In this document: one piece after another, positions 1 through 10,289 of the stretch | How positions within the stretch are numbered: position 1 is the stretch's first letter | Layout: every line of letters begins with the position of its first letter | Origin: Taenia hydatigena | Taxonomy: Eukaryota > Platyhelminthes > Cestoda > Cyclophyllidea > Taeniidae | Length of the DNA stretch: 64,000 nt | Reading direction: 5' to 3' | NCBI GenBank assembly: GCA_036345935.2 | Contig: JADWOT020001313.1 | Span: 62,001 to 126,000 of the forward strand | The notes under the pieces: generated by a model | The model's database searches: none | Seen by the model: the letters and a program-made list of their open reading frames with translations, nothing else | Told to the model about the DNA's origin: nothing | Position numbers and translations under genes: made by a program

Positions 1-1078
1 TTTTAGCCATCGATAGGGTTCCGTCGAAGGCTTTTCAAAAGTGGATCGCAGCACATGTTTAGTCAAGCTGTTAGTCCTGCATTGGGTTTGATCGAACTTG
101 GCTAATAAACTACAACATGGTGTTTAGCTTAATATCGTGCGTCTTTTAACGGCAGTAGGCAAGTGCATAGCAGGAAATAGATTTTACGCCATCGCGCCAT
201 CTAGCCACTACCCACACACATTGAACGCATTGCCTTAATCTCTAGCTCATACATGTGCTTCTCCATTTACTCTGATTTTTAATGCGACCTCCGCAAGCCT
301 CTGCAATTATGATAAACTTAAATGGGAAAGACAAGTGAATTAGATCCCAGCCAGGGTTACGCTGCTGAAGATTATGGTTAAATAGGTTTTGACCCGGTCT
401 ATTTGGCTCTAGTGAGGTATCAAAATCGTACCGCATGACTTGAGTTTTAACATCACTTAACGCTTGAAGGCGAGCCACTAATTTTGATGCATTAAATAAG
501 CCTATAATTCCGGCATAAATAATATCCACTGCATAATTTACCACTAAGATGCATTGTTGAATTCGCCTAGTTCTCTGTGGAATAGTATCTAATGTCGGCA
601 TCATTTTAGAGGTCTATGAAGATAGTGGATGCTAAAATTAGCTATCCCGCAGCACGGCGCAAGCGTACGGCTACCGTTAATAATTGCGTTTTGCGTACAC
701 ATAGTGTTTCGATTGTTCACACTTTACCTGCACGAAAATAATCACAATTGTTAGGCTTAGAAGTCTCTTGTGTCTGTGGCACCCCATTGCCAAAACCGTG
801 TTCAGTTTACATTCCCTGGTGGTATAATTTCTTCATACCATTGGCACCCACACGCCCTCTCGAGAGCTGATCAAAATATGCCAAAATCTTCTTTATTAAG
901 CGCGCTTACGAATAGTAGCTTGCCTGCTGCGTCAGCGCGGTGCTAAAATGTATAAGCCACATGAGCTTACTTTTCTTCTTTCCTGTGCAACTTAATGTAT
1001 CGCTAATCAATAGCCATCCTTATTATGCAGAAAATGCTTTCTTTGTGGACTACCTATAACCTTATTAGAAGTACTTAC
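1..1078. other. Intergenic or intronic DNA, no gene recognised
   Basis: AT-rich sequence without a recognisable domain. A 120-codon open frame from an ATG on the minus strand (604 down to 242) is the only long frame; a run of that length is expected by chance in 64 kb of this composition, and no motif is visible. Positions about 720-850 resemble positions about 22,295-22,445 and look like an old dispersed repeat. If the claudin-like exon at 1,079-1,238 is real, this stretch lies in its downstream intron or 3' region. Confidence 0.5.
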
Positions 1079-1238
1079 TTGTGCTGAGTAACACACATGC
1101 TATTTCAATCCCATCGTTGCCTTGAATCGCTGGCAGTGCAAAGCGGACATAAAATGTTCCCAAAATTGCGCAGACTTCACCACCGACGGGGAGACAGCAT
1201 AAGCTCAACCATATGCCTTTGAATAAGCCCAACGTGAC
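1079..1238 (-). CDS. Candidate internal exon, claudin/PMP22-like membrane protein
   Basis: One open exon of 160 bp. Read on the minus strand it begins after an acceptor TTAG at 1,241-1,239 and ends at a consensus donor GTAAGT (1,078-1,073), entering in phase 0 and leaving in phase 1. The peptide carries GIWLSLCC, a second cysteine 9 residues later (GEVC), then LPAIQ followed by a hydrophobic run ending ACVLLS. Claudin/PMP22 proteins have GLW-x2-C...C in the first extracellular loop followed by a second transmembrane helix, which is the basis of the call. A 46-bp open micro-exon at 2,121-2,166 (minus, donor GTAAGC, phase 0 out) could be the preceding exon. I could not find exons for transmembrane helices 1, 3 and 4, so the gene is incomplete and the family is tentative. 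It may instead be a chance open frame between splice-like sites. Confidence 0.35.
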
Positions 1239-2120
1239 CTAATGAATCACAAGAGCACGCAGCAATAAATATTTATTGCAAGCACAACTCATCAGTGACT
1301 GCTGGGTGACAATAATAATGAGAATTTACCATTATTGCATGCCCAATATCCATGACCACAAAGGTGTGCTCATTCGAAATAAAACCTTTACAAATCCAAA
1401 TGTTTTTAAATCCGATTTTGCAATACATGAGGAAAGGATAAGATTTATGCTCTATTTGTGATTGTTATGCTGGCATTCAGTCATCTCTAACTTGCAAATG
1501 TAGGTTATTTTGCCTGTTGACATCGCTGCTGATTTACAATTGTGCATTCAATCATATCAACAGACTAGGCCTAAAAGAAGCAAAAGGGCGCAGAACAAAT
1601 AAAAGGATGCTGCCATGAATGAGAGGAGGAACTCATATAGGCTGATTGACTAGTCTTGAATGTTTCCAGAAGAGCGTTTCCATAACTAATATCCTAGTTA
1701 TGCCAAGCGAATAGATCTCAGTTGCAATTAGAGCCAAGATCATTTCGAGTGGGTCTGTAATCCGTTTTGCACTAAATGCAGAATTCTAGAAATGCTCGAT
1801 GGCTTACCAATGGAGAGCGGTTAAGCACTCTCGTTAATGCAATCATTCAATTTATTTCCATTAGACAACCTGTATTCTAACTAAGGATGACGATTTCTGA
1901 TGCTGCCGGTTGATTGTTTTGAAAAAGTCTTGCTTGGAATTGAAACGCCATGCGAACACTAAACCTTTCGGCTTACAGCAGATATTCAGATCTATGCCCG
2001 CCTTTTGCATGCCTCTACCCGGTGGCTAACTGTCATTTGAAAGGGCCTGAGAATGGCAACCAATTACTGGCATGCATAGATAAGCACTCCTTCATCCATG
2101 TGGTCTTCTTTTGCGCTTAC

Positions 2121-2166
2121 AACCGTTCTTCTCTCGTGTAAAGCCCTATCAGCATCGAGTGTAGAA
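2121..2166 (-). CDS. Candidate 46-bp micro-exon
   Basis: On the minus strand a pyrimidine-rich acceptor (CTTCTTGTTAG) is followed by an open 46-bp segment and a donor GTAAGC. It enters in phase 2 and leaves in phase 0, which matches the phase-0 entry of the candidate exon at 1,079-1,238. The peptide (SxLDADRALHERR-like) is polar and not recognised. Support is only splice signals and phase agreement. Confidence 0.25.
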
Positions 2167-5100
2167 CTAACAAGAAGAATGCAGGCCTGTCTAAGTTGGT
2201 TAAATAATGGAACTCTTCTCCATTAGACTGACGCCGAGGCGTCGCTTAACACCTATTGAATAGCATCAGGATGAGGCGTGGTGGCAACAAGTATCCACCA
2301 GCTATGCATTAATACCTGAACGCAATAGTAGTTTGCTAAACGATAAGCGCGTCACAAGAAAAATAGCTCAGCTTACACCCCCTTTGGTGATAAGGAGGTA
2401 ATGACGGTTCGTTGCCAGAAAAAATCCTTAGAGAATTCGGTACCATGAGAATTTAAGCGAAGTGCAATCTGATTGATGAAACATGTTCGCGCAGTTGTTC
2501 ATCAGCCAAAATCACCAGTCAAGTAGAATCAGATTGACACATAAAGAGACGACAATGCGCTTTGAAGGCTTCTAAATCCCCTATTCATCACTTCTTGCAC
2601 TTGCGTCAGAATAGTTGCTGCACATTTGTTACCTTTTAAATAGAGGTGTGTGAAAAGAAACCAACGTTGCATTACAAATAGTTTTGTTACGTCTCAGATG
2701 TCTATTTCTATGGCACTAATAAAACCTTAACACTTTGCAGGGTATAAATAAAACTGCATGCTCAAAAGAGAAGCCAATGAACACCAGAGACTTAGGCATG
2801 CAGGACCAAGACTTATCATTCATGCATTAAAACCTATCCGTGTCTCTCTGATGCGATTGCTACAAGCAATGCTTCTTGTCCAATTCTGTACAAAATGAGC
2901 AAACATTGTTGGTTTAGAGCCTCATCCACTATGGATTAAAAAAAGAAGAGGAAGACTGAAAATTAAGCCAAACGAGTTGGGGTGTAAACATGCATAGTTG
3001 TTTAAAGAAAAACCATCCTTAAAACCTTTTAGGTGGCAAAATTTTGGACAATTGAGTTAGTTTTGCATACAAAGGCCATTTTATACGTGACTATCAAGTA
3101 ATTTTGAGCACATAACTCCTCTGATATTGCATACGTTCCCTAGAGAAATGCTTTCTACAGGTGATTAAGCATGTCCACGAATGGAATCACAACGTGAGGC
3201 GCAAGCGGATCGCATGGCTGATGTGCGTGTGCCTACGAGTTAGCCGATGGTACGCGAGTCTGCGTTGGCTTATTTACAAGCACACCTGATGATCTTTATG
3301 CTTCCACAGTTGTCCTCATCATTTCCCACCTTCATTAAACGTCTTAATCTCTCTTTTGATGCGACCAAATTGCTGAGCCTTTTGCTAAATTTAGCTCCTA
3401 ATTCATCACCAATTAACATAAGTTAAATTGATAACTGCTTCTTATGGTGGCTTGTACGATATTCATTTCCTTTTTTGTCATTGCACACATCGAACAAGTA
3501 GATTGTAACGGTCTCCTACAAGAAAGCGAATGGAGTTATACCACGCTCATTTGTGGTCGTGGAAGTGAGAAGAGATTTCGCAAAGCCTTTGAATTGAGTT
3601 AAAACAGTTTTATATTAGCCATCCACCAGGCGAGACAGATAGAGTCCAGAAAAGATTTTATCATTCGCACAACACTTTAAACGTTCGTTTATTCATTCAT
3701 TCATGTGCTCAAATCGCTCCTGTGCAACGGTTGCACTCGCATATTTGCATGATTCGGAAATAGGGAATAGAGAGTCGGTACTTATGTCTAAACGGTCAGC
3801 GAGTGCAAGCCCATTAAATACCAAACCAGCATGGTTTGCCATTCATGGTGCCTGACCGCAGATCAAGAGTTCCTAGCATGCTTGATTACTGGCCAAGGCA
3901 TCTTTAGCTTTTGAAAGCAGAATACATTGGATTTTTAGCGTTGATGTTTCCGCGACTTCTAAGCATTTTTACTCAAAACGAGTTGCTCAATTGCGTTATG
4001 TAGTGGCTTTAAAAATAGAGTAAAATCAGAGATAAAACCTGTCTCACTCGCGCCATTTGTTATCGTCAATGACTGTTGCAAATGTCAGTAATAGTTTGAA
4101 CTCTTCTTTTTCCATCCTTAGATGTGGATGTTTGGACATATAGATTTTGTTCCATTTAAAGATGCCAACGAAACCTTCACGTCCTCCCCATCATGCTGAT
4201 GGCGGAATGTTTGTAATGATTTTAACTATGGATCTGTGTGCCTTAAAGTTTTCCATAACTGTGAAGGTTGATCGCATTTATTAATAAACGCGGAGTCACA
4301 AAACCTAATAGCTAGATTACATGTTGATGCTTATAATGCGCATTCATCCAATACTTGGAACAAAATAAACTTATTCATGTTCAGCATAGCATGAAAAAGA
4401 CTTGCTCGAATTTACTTTTTTCGTCTCAACCTATGTACGAGAACACGCTTTTGTTCTATACGGAATCTGAAAGGCTATGCTAAAACAAATACACAGAGGA
4501 CGGATCATCGAATTTCTTAGCACCGCTTTTCCCGCAGCACCACCTACTTGTTTTGAGAGACTTGTTATGAAGACCTTTGGAATTTGCACTTGGTAAAACG
4601 CCGTTCTACAGACGTCGGAGAAACAGATGACTATGGGATTTGAGTGAAAGTCAGCCATTCCTGTTAGAAAAATCCGTAGAATTCGGCGATCTATCCACGC
4701 TGACGAAAGAGAACATCATGCAAGGGGATCATGATCATTGGTCGCACAACATTCGCATTCCATAAACTCGTATTGGAAAGGAATGCATAAAGGCCAGCTA
4801 ATTTTCTGTTCACTCCTAGTCTACTTTTTGTGCTCAAAAGCATCACTTTTTTTATCTCATTTTGATTTTTACTTAATACAAGCTCACTCATGGGCGCAAG
4901 TCCAAATAGAGTGATTTAGAACACATAAGGGATTGTCTTCCTTTTGGCATTGCGTAGAACGCGTCGTTCTACATGCGAAGCACGAAATCGTCAGCCGAAT
5001 ACATTACTTGCGTCATGATATTGCCCAAATAATACCAAGCGTCTCATTGCTGGCTGCGCCATCAACTTCAATTGGTTTCCATGCCCTCGCTTCATGAAAG

Positions 5101-5348
5101 CCTTCGCTATCGCTGCTAGTGTACAAAATTGGGCTGATAGTTTGACAAATTTTCTTTAGTCTTGTTTACTTCAGAGTTCAGGCATCAGTTGTCACTCTAC
5201 GCATTCATTCAAGTGCAACCTCATTCTTCAAATTTTATTACCTAGCTTCCTAAATGCTTGGATCGATGACCATTTCCATCAATTGTCTACAGGGAAATCG
5301 ACTTAATATGGCGATCAGAATCACCTCATTATACTCTGTTAAGAGTAG
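2167..5348. other. No gene recognised
   Basis: AT-rich DNA without repeats or domains I can name. Minus-strand open frames at 4,431-4,658 and 4,691-4,891 could be spliced in phase, but the donor between them would be GTGGAT, far from consensus, so I do not annotate them. Confidence 0.5.
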
Positions 5349-5511
5349 GCTCACGTGTAGGTGTCAAAAATACGGTGATAAAACATTCTGCGTCAAAGTT
5401 TCTGCTTCCAAGCCTGAAGTAATAGAAGTCTGCGGACCCGCAACCACTGATTTAGCCACTGCAACCCTATTTGCTTCTACGGTCTTAGCGCTCGCGTTAA
5501 CCTTAACGTAA
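5349..5511 (+). CDS. Candidate terminal exon, small Cys-rich protein with hydrophobic tail
   Basis: After an acceptor AG at 5,347-5,348 a phase-2 exon reads to a TAA at 5,509-5,511. The peptide has four cysteines in the order C-x-C-x8-C-x13-C, then a short polar stretch and a C-terminal run made almost entirely of Ala, Leu, Thr, Val and Ser. A cysteine-rich ectodomain ending in a small-residue site and a terminal hydrophobic segment is the layout of secreted or GPI-anchored surface proteins. No upstream exon or signal peptide was located and the pyrimidine tract at the acceptor is weak. The call rests on the peptide layout alone. Confidence 0.3.
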
Positions 5512-6859
5512 ATCCCTGCAAATTGCCCAATCAAAACAACACAGTTATCATACAGATGAGGATAAACGTCCTATCGCTAGAGTGCGTGTCCTCACTCAAG
5601 TACCCAGCGCTTGCTTTCAAATGACCCATTAACCTATGATTTCAGAATGTGCACGTAAAAACACAACACTCGTCGTAGGTCAAGTATAGACCAGCCCATG
5701 GGCTCATAGCTTAGCTATAAGTACATATGTAGACTGTAAGTACAAGTAATTTCTGGATAATATGCCCCTTCAAATCGGTCTTGTATTGGCAGCAGCTTTC
5801 ATCCTGCATGGGGATTTTGCACGAAAGACCAGTAAGACATCTTCTATTACTTTGTTCTAATGCGTATAAAATGATAAACATTTGACAAAGTATAAGGCTT
5901 GATAAATTAGGGAATCTGACCAGTCAATATGCAATAACTGATTAATGGTAGAAGGGATTTGACTGCTTTTACTCCTTTGCTTCGGGCTACATCACGTCGT
6001 ATCACTTAGCATCAAATCTCATCACTTCATATCATGTCACGATGAACACAAAGCGACTCGAAAACTTGACATGTTTTAGTGACTTTGACTTGTTTGCCCG
6101 CCTTTTCAGTGGTCAAGTGGTTTTGTCTAGCGTTTTCTCTGGACATGAGGTCGAAGTGTGTCTACTGAAATCCAATTTTAGCATTCCCGCTTTGTGTGCA
6201 AGAATGAGTTGTTAGTGTAGGCTAATATGACCGTCTCAACACTGTCACTCGGTTACATCTTCAAGTGCCTCACTCTGAAAAAATCGTCTTAAATTTAGAT
6301 AACAATTGTGCGAATAAAGGTGTGTAAGACTGGCTGTCAGATGTGTTCCAATCTCACTGAAATGGCACTTATTTTACCAACAACGGCGCTGTTGCATGTT
6401 GCTAATTTAGTCAAAAGCTAAATTGCGAAACCCAAAAGAGTGTCTGTCTAAGGTTGGAGGTGTAGGTGTTTAAACTGTTAACGCTTAGTGACTCGAGTTG
6501 CCTTGACCATGTGCTACAAGAGACTGACAAAATTTGGAGAACATGCTGCCTCTAGGCCTCTTCTGTCAAGAGTGTTTAGCTAAGAAGGAAGAGCACGAAA
6601 GGAAATGAATTCTGGTGCCACATCTCTAATAAAATTAAAATAATCCCATCGTCCTTTGAGCTAACAGACACGACACTACAACAGACCATGCAACACGCTG
6701 AGTGCAACAGGTTCCGCCGATCGATTCCGCGTATGTAACGAGAAAGAATTCCGGCACATTAGCGCTATAAATGCTGTCGATCACGGTTCTCTGGAATATT
6801 ATTGTTTCCACTACCCAGTTCGTCTTCTACGCCCCTTTTTTGTTACATTTCTTTAGCAC
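5512..6859. other. No gene recognised
   Basis: Non-coding AT-rich DNA upstream of the gypsy remnant. I see no LTR, primer-binding site or gag remnant here, so the 5' half of the element is missing or too decayed to read. Confidence 0.5.
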
Positions 6860-8420
6860 TACGTGGCGACCCGACTGAACATCAGTGGAGGGGCACATAG
6901 AATACAGATCCCGACACGTCCCTGGTATACGGCAGGTTCCTCGCATCTTCGTCCAAGCCCTCTGCGGAAGAGACGAAATCGTCCAGCAAGACAGCCGGGC
7001 AGATATAACAACAATGGTCCAAACTCTCCCTGGAAGATGAGGTTTTGTGGTACCAAGAAGTCGTCACGTCTCTCAAGCGTTGACTGTTCCAGGTTTCCTG
7101 ATACAAACAGCCCTTCAAGAGTTGCACGAACAGTTGGATCCCGTAGGCGAGTAAAAGATGGTGGAGGCCTCGATGAAGCGATACTGGTTGCCCTCTCTCT
7201 CCCCAGACGTGCAGCACTTCTGCCGAACCTGCATTACTTGCAGCAGGTTCAAGAACCCTCATTCCACAGCAGTTGCACCCCTGCAGCCTATGCCTACAGG
7301 ATTTGCGAGCGAACGAGTGGGTATCGACATCATGGGCCCTCTACTACTTACCAAAAAGAGAAGCGGATATATTCTATTTATGGTTGACTACTTCACGAAA
7401 GTGGCCAAAGCAGAATTCATGAAGTCGCAAGACGCCGAGACAGTCGCGTCAACCATTTTCAATCGTTGGATCTGCCAACACGGAGTGCCTGAATTAGGCC
7501 ATAGCGGCCAAGGCCCTAGTTTGGAAAGCCGACTCTTCGTTGAACTATGGAGATCCCTTGAAACTAGCCGAACCCTGAGAGGACTACTAAAGGCTTTCAC
7601 GAACGAGGCACGATCGGAAGATTGGGATTTAAACCTCAGACGCGCTCTTCTCGCCTATAGGGCTACGGTCCATACATCGACCGGTGTCTCGCCGTTCAAG
7701 ACGCTCACAGGCCGTGAAATGAGAGTTCCTTCCGATGTATTCCTACCGAGTAAGGAAGTCGCTACTGACAACGCCCCGGAGTACGTACTACGTCTCAAAG
7801 AAGGAATAAGGAAGGCGTTTAATCTTGCCCGCCGACACCTGCAAAGATATCATGCCAGACAAAAGCAATACTACGACAAGCACAGTCGACTCACCATCTA
7901 CCACGAAGAAGATCTCGTCCAAATATATCGTCCGGTTCCTCCTCCTGGAATATATCGCAAAATTCACCACCCTTGGAGTAAAGACCCCTTCCGCGTAGTA
8001 AAAGTCCTGTCTCCCACGAACTACCCCATCCGCAATGCAGAACTCCGTACCCAGCCAATAACCTTCCATCACAGTAAAATCCGACCTTACAGAGGTGATC
8101 CGCCGGTCGGTTACGAGGACAAAACCTACGTAATCGTAGAAGAAATAAGCCACCCGATGGTTTAATTAAAGAGAACCAATGAGAGTAGCACCGGGGACGG
8201 CGCTCAAAAGACGAGGGACCATGTGATCCTAATGCTCTTTAAGTGTGCTTTGTGGGCCAGAGGGGGGGCGACAATTTGAACCTGGTAGCGGAGCGGCGTG
8301 ATGACTCCCAGGGGTGTGACTCATCCCCGTCCTGAACTCGCTTGCAAGGTCTCGCTGTACCCTCTCTCTCATCCATAATAAAGATGCCAAAGCGTGTTCA
8401 GACTTCTAATAACAAGGGCG
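6860..8420 (+). mobile_element. Degenerate Ty3/gypsy LTR retrotransposon, 3' part
   Basis: The block is visibly more GC-rich than its flanks. Frame-shifted remnants of the region before integrase run from about 6,900 to 7,157; one frame shows peptides such as LEDEVLWYQEVV and another IVQQDSRADITTMVQ, both interrupted by stops. The integrase reading frame follows at 7,158-8,165. After its stop comes a G-rich purine tract at about 8,257-8,268, suited to be the polypurine tract, then a segment with AATAAA near 8,379 that may be the start of the 3' LTR. No 5' LTR, gag, protease or intact reverse transcriptase is in the window. The element is a truncated, inactive copy. Confidence 0.8.
7158..8165 (+). 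pseudogene. Ty3/gypsy integrase, catalytically dead
   Basis: The 335-codon frame aligns by eye with the integrase of Ty3/gypsy pol. The N-terminal zinc-binding region keeps the cysteine pair (FCRTCITC) but the histidine part lies beyond an in-frame stop at about 7,154. The core begins with the first catalytic aspartate in GIDIMGP. At the second site, where the family has HSDQG, this copy has HSGQG, so the aspartate is lost. The segment that should carry the catalytic glutamate is deleted: the frame jumps from the LWRSLE region straight to TLRGLLKAFTNEA. The C-terminal part (ALLAYRATVHTSTGVSPF and the following basic region) is well kept. Two of three catalytic residues are missing, so the protein could not integrate DNA. 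Purifying selection evidently ended long ago, although the frame is still open. Confidence 0.85.
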
Positions 8421-9147
8421 ATAAGAAGGAAGAGGAGGAACCCTCTACAAGCATACTCCTTAACACACTATGCGTTCAATTTAACTTAAGTGCCTCAAGC
8501 ATTATCATGCATTTCAACAAGGAAGCAAAAGAAATTATATGAGAAAGAACAAATCCTACACGGTAAACTTTTCTCTCCCTGCGTATAATTTGGCAAGCAC
8601 ATATGTAGGTAAAATAGAAAAGAGTTGGTGGGATTCGCGGATAAGTGTAAATTAACGAGGACCGATAAATGACTTCTGATGATACGAAGCAAATCAAGAG
8701 TAATAGCTTAATATTAAATAATAAAATTTCCATTCACGTAAAGCGCTCGTGCATGTCCATGTGCATATAAATGAAGTCGCGACTATTACCACCGAACAGA
8801 ACCCGGAAACCCGACACGCAGTCAATCCTTAAATAACACTTGCGTGAGGAAAGTGTTACAGCATCTCGAAATCACCGTACATTTGAAGAACACAAGCATT
8901 GCGAATATAGCAAGCGCGTTAGAGATTTTTAACATAGTGTACAGCATGCATAGTGTGGCATAACAAATAAATAAATAATGATGATAACACTGCTTACTCA
9001 AAGCTGAGGTCAGGTGGTGCGAGGACATAATTTGTTTACTTCTCGTCGGCGAAGAGCACATGCAATAGGGGATAGAGGAGGCTACTTCTAGCTCTCGAGC
9101 GCTTTAAGACACTTGGACCCTGCCTACCTATCTTCCTTCCCCTTTAG
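8421..9147. other. No gene recognised
   Basis: AT-rich sequence. On the minus strand an ATG at 9,061 opens a short frame that reaches a GTAAGC donor near 9,000, which could be a first coding exon. No partner exon was found. Confidence 0.4.
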
Positions 9148-9267
9148 TGCTCTAAGCCCCTAACGCTCGAGAAGGTCAAAGCCATAGGATTTCGGAGTCA
9201 GTTTTCCCCTTCGAACTTAGTGCCATCGGTTTCGCCACGCAGTTTAAGTATGTTGACCGCCTCTTGA
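9148..9267 (+). CDS. Candidate terminal exon of an unidentified gene
   Basis: A very strong acceptor (long C/T tract from about 9,116 ending CCTTTAG at 9,147) is followed by 39 open codons in phase 0 ending with TGA at 9,265-9,267. The peptide is basic and rich in Ser, Pro and Leu and contains no domain I know. Two overlapping AATAAA polyadenylation hexamers lie about 240 bp downstream at 9,508 and 9,518. The combination of acceptor, open frame and polyadenylation signal supports a real 3' end. No upstream exon could be assigned. Confidence 0.35.
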   Translation, partial: CSKPLTLEKVKAIGFRSQFSPSNLVPSVSPRSLSMLTAS

Positions 9268-9507
9268 CCAAAAAGTGCATTCAAACAGGCATACATTCTA
9301 AAATCTGCAGGTCACCTTTGAACCCAAACGTCAGTGCTCTACCTCGGCTTCCTATCCCACAAGAGATAGGCCGTTGTACAGGCACATATTAACGCGATGA
9401 AATGCGAAGGGTTGAGCCCACAGTTGCGCTTTGCAGACGATTGAGCTTGCTGGTGGGATTACTCGTAGGGCAGCGCTAATTCACGGCGAATCAGATGCAA
9501 GGCCAGC

Positions 9508-9523
9508 AATAAAGACGAATAAA
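9508..9523 (+). promoter_or_regulatory. Paired polyadenylation signals
   Basis: AATAAA occurs at 9,508-9,513 and again at 9,518-9,523. They follow the candidate terminal exon at 9,148-9,267 at a plausible distance. The hexamer alone is common in AT-rich DNA. Confidence 0.3.
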
Positions 9524-9929
9524 GCTCAAATTAACTCTTCGATGCAGTCAATGCAATTAATCTACCTTTAAAAGCGGTGAAAGATGCAAAAAAACACTCA
9601 CAAAACCCTTCAGTTCATAGGTCTTAGAGTTAGTGCACTCTTGTCACTTTTATGCCGGCACATTGTGGAAAATTGCATCGTATAGGTCATTCATGAGTGC
9701 TACCATGACCAGCTTTGCCCATAAGCAAAAGAAAGCGCGTTTTATCATGGGGCATGCACCATTCAAGGTGACTTTTATTATGTCGATGGCTATGAACTCT
9801 TCCCTGATGGGCCTCACACGTCTCTGTGAGAAATTCGTGGGTGAATTAATGCATGCACCCCACAAATTATCTCATTCTTCCAATTCCCTGAGCGACTAGT
9901 GATTCCACTGCTTCACCGACCGTGTGTCC

Positions 9930-9985
9930 GGCTGATTGATTGGTTGATTGATTGAGTCACTGATTTATTCAGTGATATATCCACC
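9930..9985. repeat. GATT-type simple repeat with small hairpin
   Basis: Five GATT-like units (GATTGATTGGTTGATTGATT) run from about 9,934 and are followed by CACTGA-TTTAT-TCAGTG, a perfect 6-bp stem with a 5-nt loop. It marks the left edge of the C+A-rich block. Confidence 0.6.
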
Positions 9986-10289
9986 TCCCTGCCCCTTTAT
10001 TTTCCTTTATGCTGTTCCGCTGATCCACCGAAAGTCTAGCCCCCTTTATTAGCCCACTCGTCAATGAAAGTGGCGGCACAATATTGGAGCCGTAGATGTG
10101 ATATTCCTCCCTCTTTCCTTGGTTGCGTGGAAATTCAGTAGCTAGCGCGGACGGCTTGCGGGTGTTTTTCTTCCATCATTGACAAGTTCAATGGCTGACA
10201 CTGCCACAATTCGCACATTTGAAACCCCTTTTCATGGCTAAGTAGTAGCGTATCATTTCCTACCAATTCGTGACACACTCAACGGTGAA

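Noticed and set aside
242..604. 120-codon minus-strand frame with ATG-ATG start
   Set aside because: No motif, no splice or polyadenylation context. Runs of this length are expected by chance in 64 kb of AT-rich DNA.
790..880. Peptide resembling the second extracellular loop of claudins on the minus strand
   Set aside because: The sequence is part of a dispersed repeat also present near 22,300, and no third transmembrane helix lies before it.
4431..4891. Two minus-strand frames that could be joined
   Set aside because: The required donor (GTGGAT) is poor and the peptides are unrecognised.
6863..7387. 174-codon + frame overlapping the integrase
   Set aside because: It is an out-of-frame shadow of the gypsy pol remnant.
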